From positions 886,923-950,922 of the forward strand of contig DDTQ01000011.1 of NCBI GenBank assembly GCA_002344125.1: a stretch of DNA of 64,000 nt, written 5' to 3'. The DNA comes from Ignavibacteria bacterium UBA2360. Lineage in GTDB: Bacteria; Bacteroidota; Ignavibacteria; Tepidaquicellales; OLB5. Below are positions 16,236-23,827 of the stretch, one piece after another. The notes under the pieces are model-generated. The model was not told where the DNA came from, ran no database searches, and was given only the letters and a program-made list of their open reading frames with translations. Position numbers and translations under genes: made by a program. Numbering within the stretch: the first letter of the stretch is position 1; every line of letters begins with the position of its first letter.

Positions 16236-17134
16236 AATATATATATTATCCCGGATGCTCTCTGAAAAGCACAGGGAAACTTTACGAAGAATCGCTGCTT
16301 GCTGTATTTGACGCGCTGGATATAAAATATGAAGAGCTTAAAGATTGGAATTGCTGCGGAGCAACTGCATACATGGCTGTTGATGAAAAAAAAGCCTTTG
16401 TACTTGCGGCTAGGAATATTGCTCTTGCGGAGCAGCAATTCAAAGAGGAAGAAGAAGTTAATATAGTAGCTCCCTGCAGTGCCTGTTATATGATCCTGCT
16501 TAAGACTCAGAAATTCCTTGAAGATAACCCTGAAGATATGGCCGTTATTAAAGCCGCACTTAAGGAATCAGGGCTGGATTACAGCGCAAAAGCCAAAATT
16601 CGTCATCCCATAGATGTGTTGGTGAATGATGTAGGAGTACAGGAAATTACAAGACGGATAAACAAACCGTTAAAGGGTATCAGGGTAGCATCTTATTACG
16701 GATGCCAGACAGTGAGACCCTATTCAACATTTGATGACCAGAGAAATCCTGTAACCATGGATGAGCTGTTTAAGGCAGCAGGCGCAGAAGTTGTTGAGTG
16801 GACCATGAAGACACGCTGCTGCGGCGCAAGCCTGACCGGTACTATACAGGAAGTCGCTCTACCCTTAAGTTATATCATTCTGCATGAAGCAAAGAAGAGA
16901 AGAGCTGATGTTGTTACAACAGCGTGCTCTTTGTGCCAGTTCAATCTTGAGTGCTACCAGACGAATATTGATGCAAAATTTAAAACCGATACAAAGATTG
17001 ATGTCATTTATTTTACACAGCTCCTCGGGCTGGCGCTTGGTTTAGATCCCAAAAAGCTTGGCATAAACCGTCTATTTGCTCAACCCGAAAATCTCTACAA
17101 AATAATGGAAGGAGGTAAGCCGGTATATGTTTAA
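16232..17134 (+). CDS. hdrB: Heterodisulfide reductase-like subunit B (HdrB)
   Basis: Catalytic subunit type that in methanogens reduces the CoM-S-S-CoB disulfide on two noncubane [4Fe-4S] clusters. Both CCG domains look complete: YYPGCSLKS, NCCGATAY and APCSACY in the first half, and YYGCQTV, TRCCGASL and ACSLCQFNLE in the second. This bacterium is not expected to contain CoM/CoB, so the natural disulfide or other acceptor is unknown. The length of 300 residues is standard. It overlaps hdrC by 4 bases and hdrA by 8 bases. Confidence 0.92.
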   Translation: MKYIYYPGCSLKSTGKLYEESLLAVFDALDIKYEELKDWNCCGATAYMAVDEKKAFVLAARNIALAEQQFKEEEEVNIVAPCSACYMILLKTQKFLEDNPEDMAVIKAALKESGLDYSAKAKIRHPIDVLVNDVGVQEITRRINKPLKGIRVASYYGCQTVRPYSTFDDQRNPVTMDELFKAAGAEVVEWTMKTRCCGASLTGTIQEVALPLSYIILHEAKKRRADVVTTACSLCQFNLECYQTNIDAKFKTDTKIDVIYFTQLLGLALGLDPKKLGINRLFAQPENLYKIMEGGKPVYV

Positions 17135-19160
17135 TTCTAACGGTAATGGCGCCCCCAAGATCGGATTCTACGTCTGTCATTGCGGACATAACATCGCTTC
17201 TATGGTTGATGTTGAAGAGGTTCAGAAATTCGCATCAACTTTGCCCGGCGTGAAAATATCACGTGATTACAAATACATGTGTTCCGATCCCGGGCAGGAA
17301 TTGATCCAGAAAGATATCAAAGAGCTTGGTCTGAACAGGATCGTTGTAGCATCATGTTCACCGCTTTTACATGAACATACATTCCGTGTAGCTGCCGAAA
17401 AGGCGGGACTCAATCCTTATTATTTTCATATGGTAAATATCCGCGAAAATGTGTCCTGGGTTCATACTGATATGCTATCTGCAACACAAAAAGCGAAGGC
17501 TTTGACCCGTGCTGCGATTCAAAGGGTATTTTTCCATAAAGCACTTGAAAAGAAAACAGTTCCGGTTAATCCGGATGTATTAATTGTGGGCGGAGGTATT
17601 GCGGGAATTACCGCTGCGCTCACTATCGCTAACGCAGGCAAACACGTTTACCTTGTTGAGCGTGAACCAACTATTGGGGGACATATGGCAATGTTTGATA
17701 AAACATTTCCTACGCTTGATTGCGCTGCCTGTATCTTAACACCTAAGATGTCTGCCGTTAGATCTCACCCTAATATAACGCTTTGGACATATTCTGAAGT
17801 TGAAAAAGTGGAAGGATTTGTTGGTAATTACAAAGTTAACATTAAACGTAAACCGCGTTATGTTATAGAAGAACTTTGCGTAGGATGTATGGAGTGCATC
17901 GATGCCTGCATATATAAAGAAGCAAAGTATCCCGATGAATTCAACCAGAAGCTGAGTAAACGCAAACCTATATATATACCTTTTCCGCAGGCAACACCTC
18001 AGGTCGTATTGTTCGATCCTGAAACATGCATTGATTTCAAGAGCCACAGGTGCAAAAAAACCTGTATTGAAGCATGTGACAGGAAAGCAATTGACCTGAA
18101 ACAGGTACCGGAATATAAAGAAATAAATGTGGGTACGGTAATACTTACAACCGGTTTCAAACCATACGATGCAGAACTTTCACCGCAGTACGGTTATGGT
18201 AAATATCCAAATGTTTACACTTCTTTAGAAATTGAAAGACTTGTAAATGCTTCCGGTCCAACTTCCGGGGAAGTTGTTACAAAAGACGGCAAAAAGCCAA
18301 AATCAGTGGGTATTATTCACTGTGTTGGTTCCCGCGACCAGAAAGCGCATAAATGGTGCTCAAAGGTTTGCTGCATGTATTCATTAAAACTTGCCCACTT
18401 GATAAAAGAACACACGGGGGCTGAGGTCTATAACTTCTATATAGATATGCGCACACCCGGCAAAGGATATGATGAATTTTATGAAAAGATAATGACTGAA
18501 GGTGTTCATTTTGTACGTGGCCGAGTTTCTGAAGTGACTGACTGGGCGCTGGTTCCCGAAGAGGAGAATAAGCTCACTATCAGGGTTGAAGATACGCTGA
18601 TTGGTGTTGTGCGCAGAGTGCCTGTTGATATGGTTGTTCTGGCAGTTGGACTTGAACCGCGGGTTGATGCAGGTGATATAAGACGTATGTTCAATATATC
18701 ATGCTCAAACGAAGGCTGGTTCCTTGAAAGACACCCGAAACTTGCACCGGTAAGCACTTTCACAGATGGTATTTTCATTGCAGGCGCAAGCCAGGGACCT
18801 AAAGATATCCCTGACTCTGTGGCACAGGCAGGTGCCGCCGCCGCTGAAGTGCTGTCACTGATAAGTGCAGGCAGTATTGAACTTGAACCCAATACAGCAA
18901 GCATCAATGAAAAATTCTGTTCAGGATGCAAATCCTGCATACCGATCTGTCCTTACTCGGCAATATCGTTCAACGATGGTACTCAAAAAGCAATAATCAA
19001 TGAAGCGTTATGCAAAGGCTGCGGAACTTGTGTAGCTGCCTGTCCGTCAGGCTCAATTATACAGAACCTGTTCGAAGATGATCAGATATTCAGTGAAATT
19101 GACGGATTATTAAAATTCGCAGATATAGAACTCGAAGAAACGGAGGCTGAACATGCCTGA
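17127..19160 (+). CDS. hdrA: Heterodisulfide reductase-like subunit A (HdrA, bifurcating flavoprotein)
   Basis: Large FAD- and iron-sulfur-containing subunit, the site of flavin-based electron bifurcation in the Mvh-Hdr complex. In order it shows an N-terminal domain with the cysteines of YVCHCGHNI, the Rossmann motif VDVLIVGGGIAGITAAL near residue 150, the REPTIGGHMAMFDKTFPTLDCAACIL segment (split here as IGGHMAMFDKTFPTLDCAAC), a ferredoxin-like insertion (ELCVGCMECIDAC), and two C-terminal [4Fe-4S] motifs, CSGCKSCIPICP and CKGCGTCVAACPSG near residues 598 and 628. The length is 677 residues, near that of methanogen HdrA. A GGAGG lies before the start, inside the end of hdrB. Confidence 0.92.
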   Translation: MFNSNGNGAPKIGFYVCHCGHNIASMVDVEEVQKFASTLPGVKISRDYKYMCSDPGQELIQKDIKELGLNRIVVASCSPLLHEHTFRVAAEKAGLNPYYFHMVNIRENVSWVHTDMLSATQKAKALTRAAIQRVFFHKALEKKTVPVNPDVLIVGGGIAGITAALTIANAGKHVYLVEREPTIGGHMAMFDKTFPTLDCAACILTPKMSAVRSHPNITLWTYSEVEKVEGFVGNYKVNIKRKPRYVIEELCVGCMECIDACIYKEAKYPDEFNQKLSKRKPIYIPFPQATPQVVLFDPETCIDFKSHRCKKTCIEACDRKAIDLKQVPEYKEINVGTVILTTGFKPYDAELSPQYGYGKYPNVYTSLEIERLVNASGPTSGEVVTKDGKKPKSVGIIHCVGSRDQKAHKWCSKVCCMYSLKLAHLIKEHTGAEVYNFYIDMRTPGKGYDEFYEKIMTEGVHFVRGRVSEVTDWALVPEEENKLTIRVEDTLIGVVRRVPVDMVVLAVGLEPRVDAGDIRRMFNISCSNEGWFLERHPKLAPVSTFTDGIFIAGASQGPKDIPDSVAQAGAAAAEVLSLISAGSIELEPNTASINEKFCSGCKSCIPICPYSAISFNDGTQKAIINEALCKGCGTCVAACPSGSIIQNLFEDDQIFSEIDGLLKFADIELEETEAEHA

Positions 19161-19656
19161 TAAAAAATATGAGCCAAAAATCGTCGCATTCTTCTGTAAC
19201 TGGTGTACATACACAGCTGCGGATCTTGCCGGCGTTTCACGTCTTAAATACGCGCCTAATGTTAAAGTAATTAGAATTATGTGTTCCGGCAGGGTTGACC
19301 CGCAGTTCATACTGCAGGCATTTGCCAGCGGAGCCGATGGTGTACTCATTGGAGGCTGTCACCCGGGTGATTGTCATTATTCCGAAGGCAATTACAAAAT
19401 GCTAAGAAGATTCCGTCTGCTTAAAAGGATGCTTCATACGCTGGGAATTGATGATGAAAGATTCAGACTGGAATGGATATCAGCTTCTGAAGGCGAAAAA
19501 GTTAAAATTGTCATTAACGATATGGTTGAAAAATTAAAAGTTCTCGGACCGCTTTCAATTCCGAAACAGATAAGTGTTCTGGATGAAGAATTAAGAGAAA
19601 TAACCGAAGAACACGCAGAACCGTTAACCGGCAGGGAGGAGTTAAGTCATGTCTGA
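19153..19656 (+). CDS. mvhD: MvhD-like [2Fe-2S] subunit connecting hydrogenase and HdrA
   Basis: A small iron-sulfur protein of the FrhD/MvhD/VhuD family that passes electrons from the hydrogenase to HdrA. The family pattern is seen in AFFCNWCTYTAADLAG near the N-terminus, IMCSGRVDP in the middle and GGCHPGDCHY further on. The length of 167 residues fits, though some family members are shorter. GGAGG sits six bases before its ATG, inside the end of hdrA. Its presence between hdrA and mvhG marks this as an Mvh-Hdr type electron-confurcating or bifurcating unit. Confidence 0.9.
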   Translation: MPDKKYEPKIVAFFCNWCTYTAADLAGVSRLKYAPNVKVIRIMCSGRVDPQFILQAFASGADGVLIGGCHPGDCHYSEGNYKMLRRFRLLKRMLHTLGIDDERFRLEWISASEGEKVKIVINDMVEKLKVLGPLSIPKQISVLDEELREITEEHAEPLTGREELSHV

Positions 19657-20623
19657 TAAACCTAAACTTGCATTTTACTGGTGCGCCTCCTGCGGAGGCT
19701 GTGAAGAATCAGTTGTTGATCTTGCCGAAGATATCTTAATGGTTGCCGGAGCAGTGGATATTATTTTCTGGCCCGTTGCTATGGATTTCAAAAAAAACGA
19801 TGTTGAGGCAATGGAAGATGGTTCCATTTTTGCCGCTATGATAAACGGAGCTATCCGGACATCAGAGCAGGAAGAAATGGCGCGCCTGATAAGAAGAAAA
19901 AGCAAAGTAGTCATTGCTTACGGTTCGTGCGCGCACATGGGCGGGATACCTTCACTTGCCAATGAATTCTCGCGAGAACAGATCATGGAATTTATGTACC
20001 AGGAATCACCCTCAGTGGTGAACCCTGAAAAAATTAGACCTATGTTAAACTTCAAACATAATTCTCAAAATGTAAACCTTCCTGAAATTAGAAATCTTGT
20101 GCGCACGCTTGACCAGGTAATTGATGTTGATTACTATTTGCCGGGATGTCCGCCAACACCAAAACTTCTGAAGCAGGCAGTGTTAACACTGCTGTCTGGT
20201 GAATTTCCCCCGAAAGGAACAGTGCTTTCACCTGATGAGGCATTGTGCGAAGAATGCCCGCGTAAGGAATCAAAACCTTCTGACTTATCATTCAAACATT
20301 TCTACAGACCGCACGAAGTGCTGCTTGATAAAACCAAATGCCTGCTTTCTCAGGGTGTAGTTTGCATGGGTCCGGCAACGCGCGCAGGCTGCGAGGCGTT
20401 GTGCATCAGCGGTAATATGCCCTGCAGCGGATGCTTTGGTCCGACCTCGAGAGTAAGAGATCAGGGAGCTAAGATGCTTTCTTCGCTTTGTTCTAATATT
20501 TCCGAAAATGATGAAGCAGGTATTGATGGAGTGCTTGATGGAATTCCGGACCCGGTTGGTACTTTTTACAGGTACGGACTAGCTGCTTCTCTTCTCAGAA
20601 AAAAAATCACGGAGGATGTGTAA
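19649..20623 (+). CDS. mvhG: Group 3c [NiFe]-hydrogenase small subunit (MvhG-like)
   Basis: Small subunit of an F420-non-reducing, HdrA-linked hydrogenase. Proximal cluster ligands are in CASCGGCEESVVD near residue 10, YGSCAHMGG and LPGCPPTPKLLKQ. A cysteine-rich C-terminal part (CEECPRKESK, VVCMGPATRAGCEALC, PCSGCFGP) carries two more clusters. At 324 residues it is longer than the 3b small subunit at 7009-7785 but shares its C-terminal architecture. No export signal is present. AGGGAGG precedes the start. The last base of its stop codon is the first base of the mvhA start codon. Confidence 0.92.
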   Translation: MSDKPKLAFYWCASCGGCEESVVDLAEDILMVAGAVDIIFWPVAMDFKKNDVEAMEDGSIFAAMINGAIRTSEQEEMARLIRRKSKVVIAYGSCAHMGGIPSLANEFSREQIMEFMYQESPSVVNPEKIRPMLNFKHNSQNVNLPEIRNLVRTLDQVIDVDYYLPGCPPTPKLLKQAVLTLLSGEFPPKGTVLSPDEALCEECPRKESKPSDLSFKHFYRPHEVLLDKTKCLLSQGVVCMGPATRAGCEALCISGNMPCSGCFGPTSRVRDQGAKMLSSLCSNISENDEAGIDGVLDGIPDPVGTFYRYGLAASLLRKKITEDV

Positions 20624-22146
20624 TGGAAACTATAATTAAGGAAAAATGGAATGAAGGCTTAACAAAGGCCGATAATTCTTATATGAAAACCCGCAGGATA
20701 ACAATTGATCCTATTACAAGGCTTGAAGGCCATGGGAAAATAGATATCCTGCTTGATGAAAAAGGTGAAGTTGAACATGCATATTACCAGATCCCCGAAA
20801 TCCGTGGATTTGAAACGTTCTGTCTTGGCAGGCCCGCTGAAGAGATGCCGCAGATAACAAGCCGCATTTGCGGCGTGTGCCCAACGGCGCATCATATGGC
20901 TGCAACCAAGGCGCTTGATAGCCTGTACAGCATTGAACCGCCTCCAACAGCACGCAAATTGAGAGAACTGATCTACAATGCGTTCATGCTTGAAGATCAT
21001 GCATTGCATGTTTATGTGCTGGGTGGACCAGATTTCATGGTTGGACCTACTGCCGATAAAAGCAATAGGAATATTCTGGGAGTAATTGAAAAAGTCGGGT
21101 TGGAAACAGGAAAACGCGTAATTGATATGAGGCGCAAAATTCGGAATATCATCAATTACCTTGGTGGTAAAGTTATTCATCCTGTTTTCGGGCTCCCCGG
21201 GGGTGTTTCAAAGGGACTTGATCCTGCTGACCTGCCCGTGTTTAAGGAAACCGCCAGGGAAGCAATTGAATTCGCAAGATTCACACTGCAGGTTTTTAAG
21301 GATATTGTGCTTAAGAATGATGACTATGTAAAACTCATAACATCTGATGCTTACACTCACCGTACCTATTATATGGGTATGGTTGATGAAAACAACCGGG
21401 TAAATTTCTATGATGGAAAGCTTAGGGTTGTTGATCCTGACGGGAAGGAATATGTAAAATTTGAAATTAAGGATTGCCTTGAGCATATTGCTGAGCGTGT
21501 AGAACCGTGGAGTTATGTGAAGTTTAATTATCTTAAAAAACTTGGATGGAACGGCTATATTGAAGATGCCAACACCAGTGTATATGCTGTCGCTCCGCTT
21601 GCCAGACTTAATGCTTCTGCGGGTATGGCTACCGAAGAATCTCAGAAAGCTTATGAAGAGTACTTTAAGATCCTTGGAGCTAAGCCCGTTCATCATACAC
21701 TTGCCAATCACTGGGCAAGGGTAGTTGAAATGCTTCAGGCAGCCGAAAAGATAGTTGAGCTGGTAAATGACCCTGAAATTACCGGGGAAAATATAAGGAT
21801 ACTTCCCACAGCAGTTCCGAAAATTGGAGTTGGTGTTGTTGAAGCACCCAGAGGAACACTCATTCATCACTTTGAAACAGATGAGAGAGGAATGTTAACG
21901 AAAGTAAATCTTATTGTGGCTACGCAGAATAATTCGGCAAGGATCGCTATGAGTATAGATAAGGCTGCCAAAGATCTGATTCACGAAGGCAAAGCAGATG
22001 ATGGACTGCTGAACATGATCGAAATGGCTTTCAGGGCGTATGACCCGTGTAACGGGTGTGCAACGCATTCATTGCCAGGTACAGTTCCGATAGTTATCAG
22101 CATTTACAATAAACAAAAACAATTGCTGCAATCAATTTCAAGATGA
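20623..22146 (+). CDS. mvhA: Group 3c [NiFe]-hydrogenase large subunit (MvhA-like)
   Basis: Catalytic subunit of the HdrABC-linked hydrogenase. Metal ligands are in RICGVCPTAHH near residue 87 and DPCNGCATH near the end, leaving a tail of about 23 residues for processing. The typical opening (TRRITIDPITRLEGHGK) starts at residue 22. The start at 20623 is nevertheless preferred because GGAGG lies seven bases upstream, giving 507 residues with a short N-terminal extension. With HdrABC and MvhDG it could couple H2 oxidation to simultaneous reduction of ferredoxin and a high-potential acceptor, or run in reverse to make H2. Confidence 0.93.
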   Translation: METIIKEKWNEGLTKADNSYMKTRRITIDPITRLEGHGKIDILLDEKGEVEHAYYQIPEIRGFETFCLGRPAEEMPQITSRICGVCPTAHHMAATKALDSLYSIEPPPTARKLRELIYNAFMLEDHALHVYVLGGPDFMVGPTADKSNRNILGVIEKVGLETGKRVIDMRRKIRNIINYLGGKVIHPVFGLPGGVSKGLDPADLPVFKETAREAIEFARFTLQVFKDIVLKNDDYVKLITSDAYTHRTYYMGMVDENNRVNFYDGKLRVVDPDGKEYVKFEIKDCLEHIAERVEPWSYVKFNYLKKLGWNGYIEDANTSVYAVAPLARLNASAGMATEESQKAYEEYFKILGAKPVHHTLANHWARVVEMLQAAEKIVELVNDPEITGENIRILPTAVPKIGVGVVEAPRGTLIHHFETDERGMLTKVNLIVATQNNSARIAMSIDKAAKDLIHEGKADDGLLNMIEMAFRAYDPCNGCATHSLPGTVPIVISIYNKQKQLLQSISR

Positions 22147-22186
22147 ATATTTTCATTATGAAATTATAAATGATTAACATTTTAAG

Positions 22187-22690
22187 ATGAAGACAATACA
22201 AAACAGGATAATGGTTCTTGCCCTTGGTAATGATATAATGGGGGATGATGGTGCAGCACTGGCAGCCGCAAAATTATTAAGAAATGAATTCGGCAGTGAG
22301 ATCGATGTTTTTGAGGTCGCCTCTGCCGGATTCATGCTGCTTGATCTGATGGAAGGTTACGATAAGGTGATTCTGATTGATACAATACTCTCAACACATA
22401 CACCGGGGCTTATAAGAGAGCTTACCCTGGAAGAACTCACGGGGAGGCAAACCGGTTCGCCTCACTATGCCGGACTTCCGGAGATCATTGGGCTTGCAAA
22501 AGAACTTGAACTGAACTTCCCCGATGAAGTCAGAATAATTGTTATCGAAATTGAAGATCCCTTTGTGATCAGGCAGGGGCTTTCACCCTGTATCGAAAGC
22601 GAAATACCCGGACTTGTGAGGAAAGTAAAAGATATTATAAAAGAATGGAAAATTTCTCAATCTTTAAAAATCCCCGAACTAACCCCTTAA
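22187..22690 (+). CDS. [NiFe]-hydrogenase maturation endopeptidase (for the 3c enzyme)
   Basis: Third M52 family endopeptidase of the island, 167 residues, 40 bases behind mvhA, which it most likely processes. VLALGNDIMGDDGAAL holds the first nickel ligand, ILIDTILSTHTPG (reading VILIDTI) the second region, and SPHYAGLPEIIGLAKEL the histidine segment. The sequence is closer in character to the HyaD/HybD type than the other two peptidases here, with a normal ATG start. That each large subunit has its own adjacent peptidase agrees with the known substrate specificity of this family. Confidence 0.85.
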   Translation: MKTIQNRIMVLALGNDIMGDDGAALAAAKLLRNEFGSEIDVFEVASAGFMLLDLMEGYDKVILIDTILSTHTPGLIRELTLEELTGRQTGSPHYAGLPEIIGLAKELELNFPDEVRIIVIEIEDPFVIRQGLSPCIESEIPGLVRKVKDIIKEWKISQSLKIPELTP

Positions 22691-22764
22691 TATACAATAA
22701 CTTGCAATTTAAATCAATTACCACTTTCCTAAGATAAATCATATTTAGATTACGGGATAAATGC

Positions 22765-22772
22765 TATATTTG
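22765..22772 (+). promoter_or_regulatory. Bacteroidota-type -7 promoter element before hypA
   Basis: TATATTTG matches the TAnnTTTG -7 consensus of the Bacteroidota housekeeping sigma factor and lies 37 bases before the hypA start, in a 119-base gap. No convincing -33 box was found. The same TATATTTGTAC string recurs at 30577, before a microprotein frame. Confidence 0.4.
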
Positions 22773-22809
22773 TACTGATTGGTATAAGTAATGAAGGGAT
22801 AATATTAAT

Positions 22810-23157
22810 ATGCATGAACTTTCACTTGCGCAGAATATATTAGAAACTGTAAGGCAAAACGTAACTGCAGATGAACTTTCCAAAGTGCGGGAAGTTGTTG
22901 TTGAAATTGGCGCATTTTCGGGCGTGGTTGCTGAATCTCTGAAATTCTCTTTCGAAGCTATTACTTCGGGCACCGAGCTTAATGAAGCTGTGATGACGAT
23001 CGTTGATATCCCGTTTTGCCTTAAATGCAATGATTGCGGGAGTGAAACATCTACAGAAATACCAATGATGCTCTGCAGCATATGCGGAGGCATTAATACG
23101 CAAATACTCTCAGGTGATGAACTGAGAGTTAAAGAACTGAAATTAGCGGAAGAATAA
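22810..23157 (+). CDS. hypA: Hydrogenase nickel incorporation protein HypA
   Basis: HypA binds nickel and a structural zinc and, with HypB, inserts nickel into the hydrogenase large subunit. The N-terminal MHELSLAQNI gives the nickel-binding His2. The zinc site is formed by the CxxC pairs in CLKCNDCGS and LCSICGG, the first having one extra cysteine. The length of 115 residues is normal. The gene opens the hypABFCDE cluster, 119 bases behind the 3c endopeptidase gene, with a promoter-like element at 22765-22772. One set of Hyp proteins probably serves all three hydrogenases of the island. Confidence 0.95.
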   Translation: MHELSLAQNILETVRQNVTADELSKVREVVVEIGAFSGVVAESLKFSFEAITSGTELNEAVMTIVDIPFCLKCNDCGSETSTEIPMMLCSICGGINTQILSGDELRVKELKLAEE

Positions 23158-23175
23158 CTTAAATACCTGTTGCAA

Positions 23176-23820
23176 ATGGAAATAATAAAGATCGAAAGAA
23201 AAGTACTTGCAAAGAATGATGCAATAGCATCTGAAATACGCGGCAAGTTTGAAGAAAATGGTGTGTTTGCTATAAACATGGTAAGCTCACCGGGCTCGGG
23301 TAAAACCAGCCTTGTTGAGAAAATTATAGAATATTTCAACGGACGCGTGAATATATCAGTCATTGAAGGCGATGTGCAAACTGATCTTGACGCGCAGCGC
23401 GTATCTGCATACAACGTCCCCGTGGTACAGATAATAACCAATGGGGGATGCCATCTTGAAGCAAACCTGGTTAATGATTCACTTAAGAATCTGGACCTGG
23501 TGCAGACAGACCTGCTTATCATTGAAAATGTAGGCAATCTGGTTTGTCCCGCAGGGTATGATCTTGGTGAAGATATGAAGGTCGTTGTTATCAGCGTCAC
23601 TGAAGGAGATGATAAACCGCTCAAGTACCCGAAAATGTTTATAAATTCAAAAGTGCTTGTCATAAATAAAATTGACCTCCTGCCTTATGTAAATTGTAAT
23701 ATAGAGCAGCTTAAACAAAACGCTTTGAAGATAAACCCAGCCCTGCAGGTATTTGAAATTTCATGTACTTCGGGCGAGGGTGTTGGTAAATTCTGTGATT
23801 TTTTGGAGAGCAGCATTTAG
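23176..23820 (+). CDS. hypB: Hydrogenase nickel incorporation GTPase HypB
   Basis: A SIMIBI-class GTPase that drives nickel delivery to hydrogenases. The P-loop SSPGSGKTSL, the IEGDVQTDLDAQR switch, the GGCHLEANLV metal-site segment with Cys and His, and VINKIDLLPY (base-specificity NKxD) are all present. There is no N-terminal histidine-rich nickel-storage stretch and no N-terminal CxxCGC motif, so this is the minimal form of about 214 residues. The ATG at 23176 is chosen over a TTG two codons earlier. It follows hypA by 18 bases and ends just before hypF. Confidence 0.95.
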   Translation: MEIIKIERKVLAKNDAIASEIRGKFEENGVFAINMVSSPGSGKTSLVEKIIEYFNGRVNISVIEGDVQTDLDAQRVSAYNVPVVQIITNGGCHLEANLVNDSLKNLDLVQTDLLIIENVGNLVCPAGYDLGEDMKVVVISVTEGDDKPLKYPKMFINSKVLVINKIDLLPYVNCNIEQLKQNALKINPALQVFEISCTSGEGVGKFCDFLESSI

Positions 23821-23827
23821 GTATAAA

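Noticed and set aside
21208..21870. Open frame of 220 codons antisense to mvhA
   Set aside because: The opposite strand encodes a clear hydrogenase large subunit; the composition (Asn, Cys, Phe, Ile) is that of a shadow frame.
22764..23663. Open frame of 299 codons on the minus strand across hypA and hypB
   Set aside because: It is fully antisense to two unmistakable genes, is rich in Ser/Thr/Ile as expected for a shadow frame, and has no domain.
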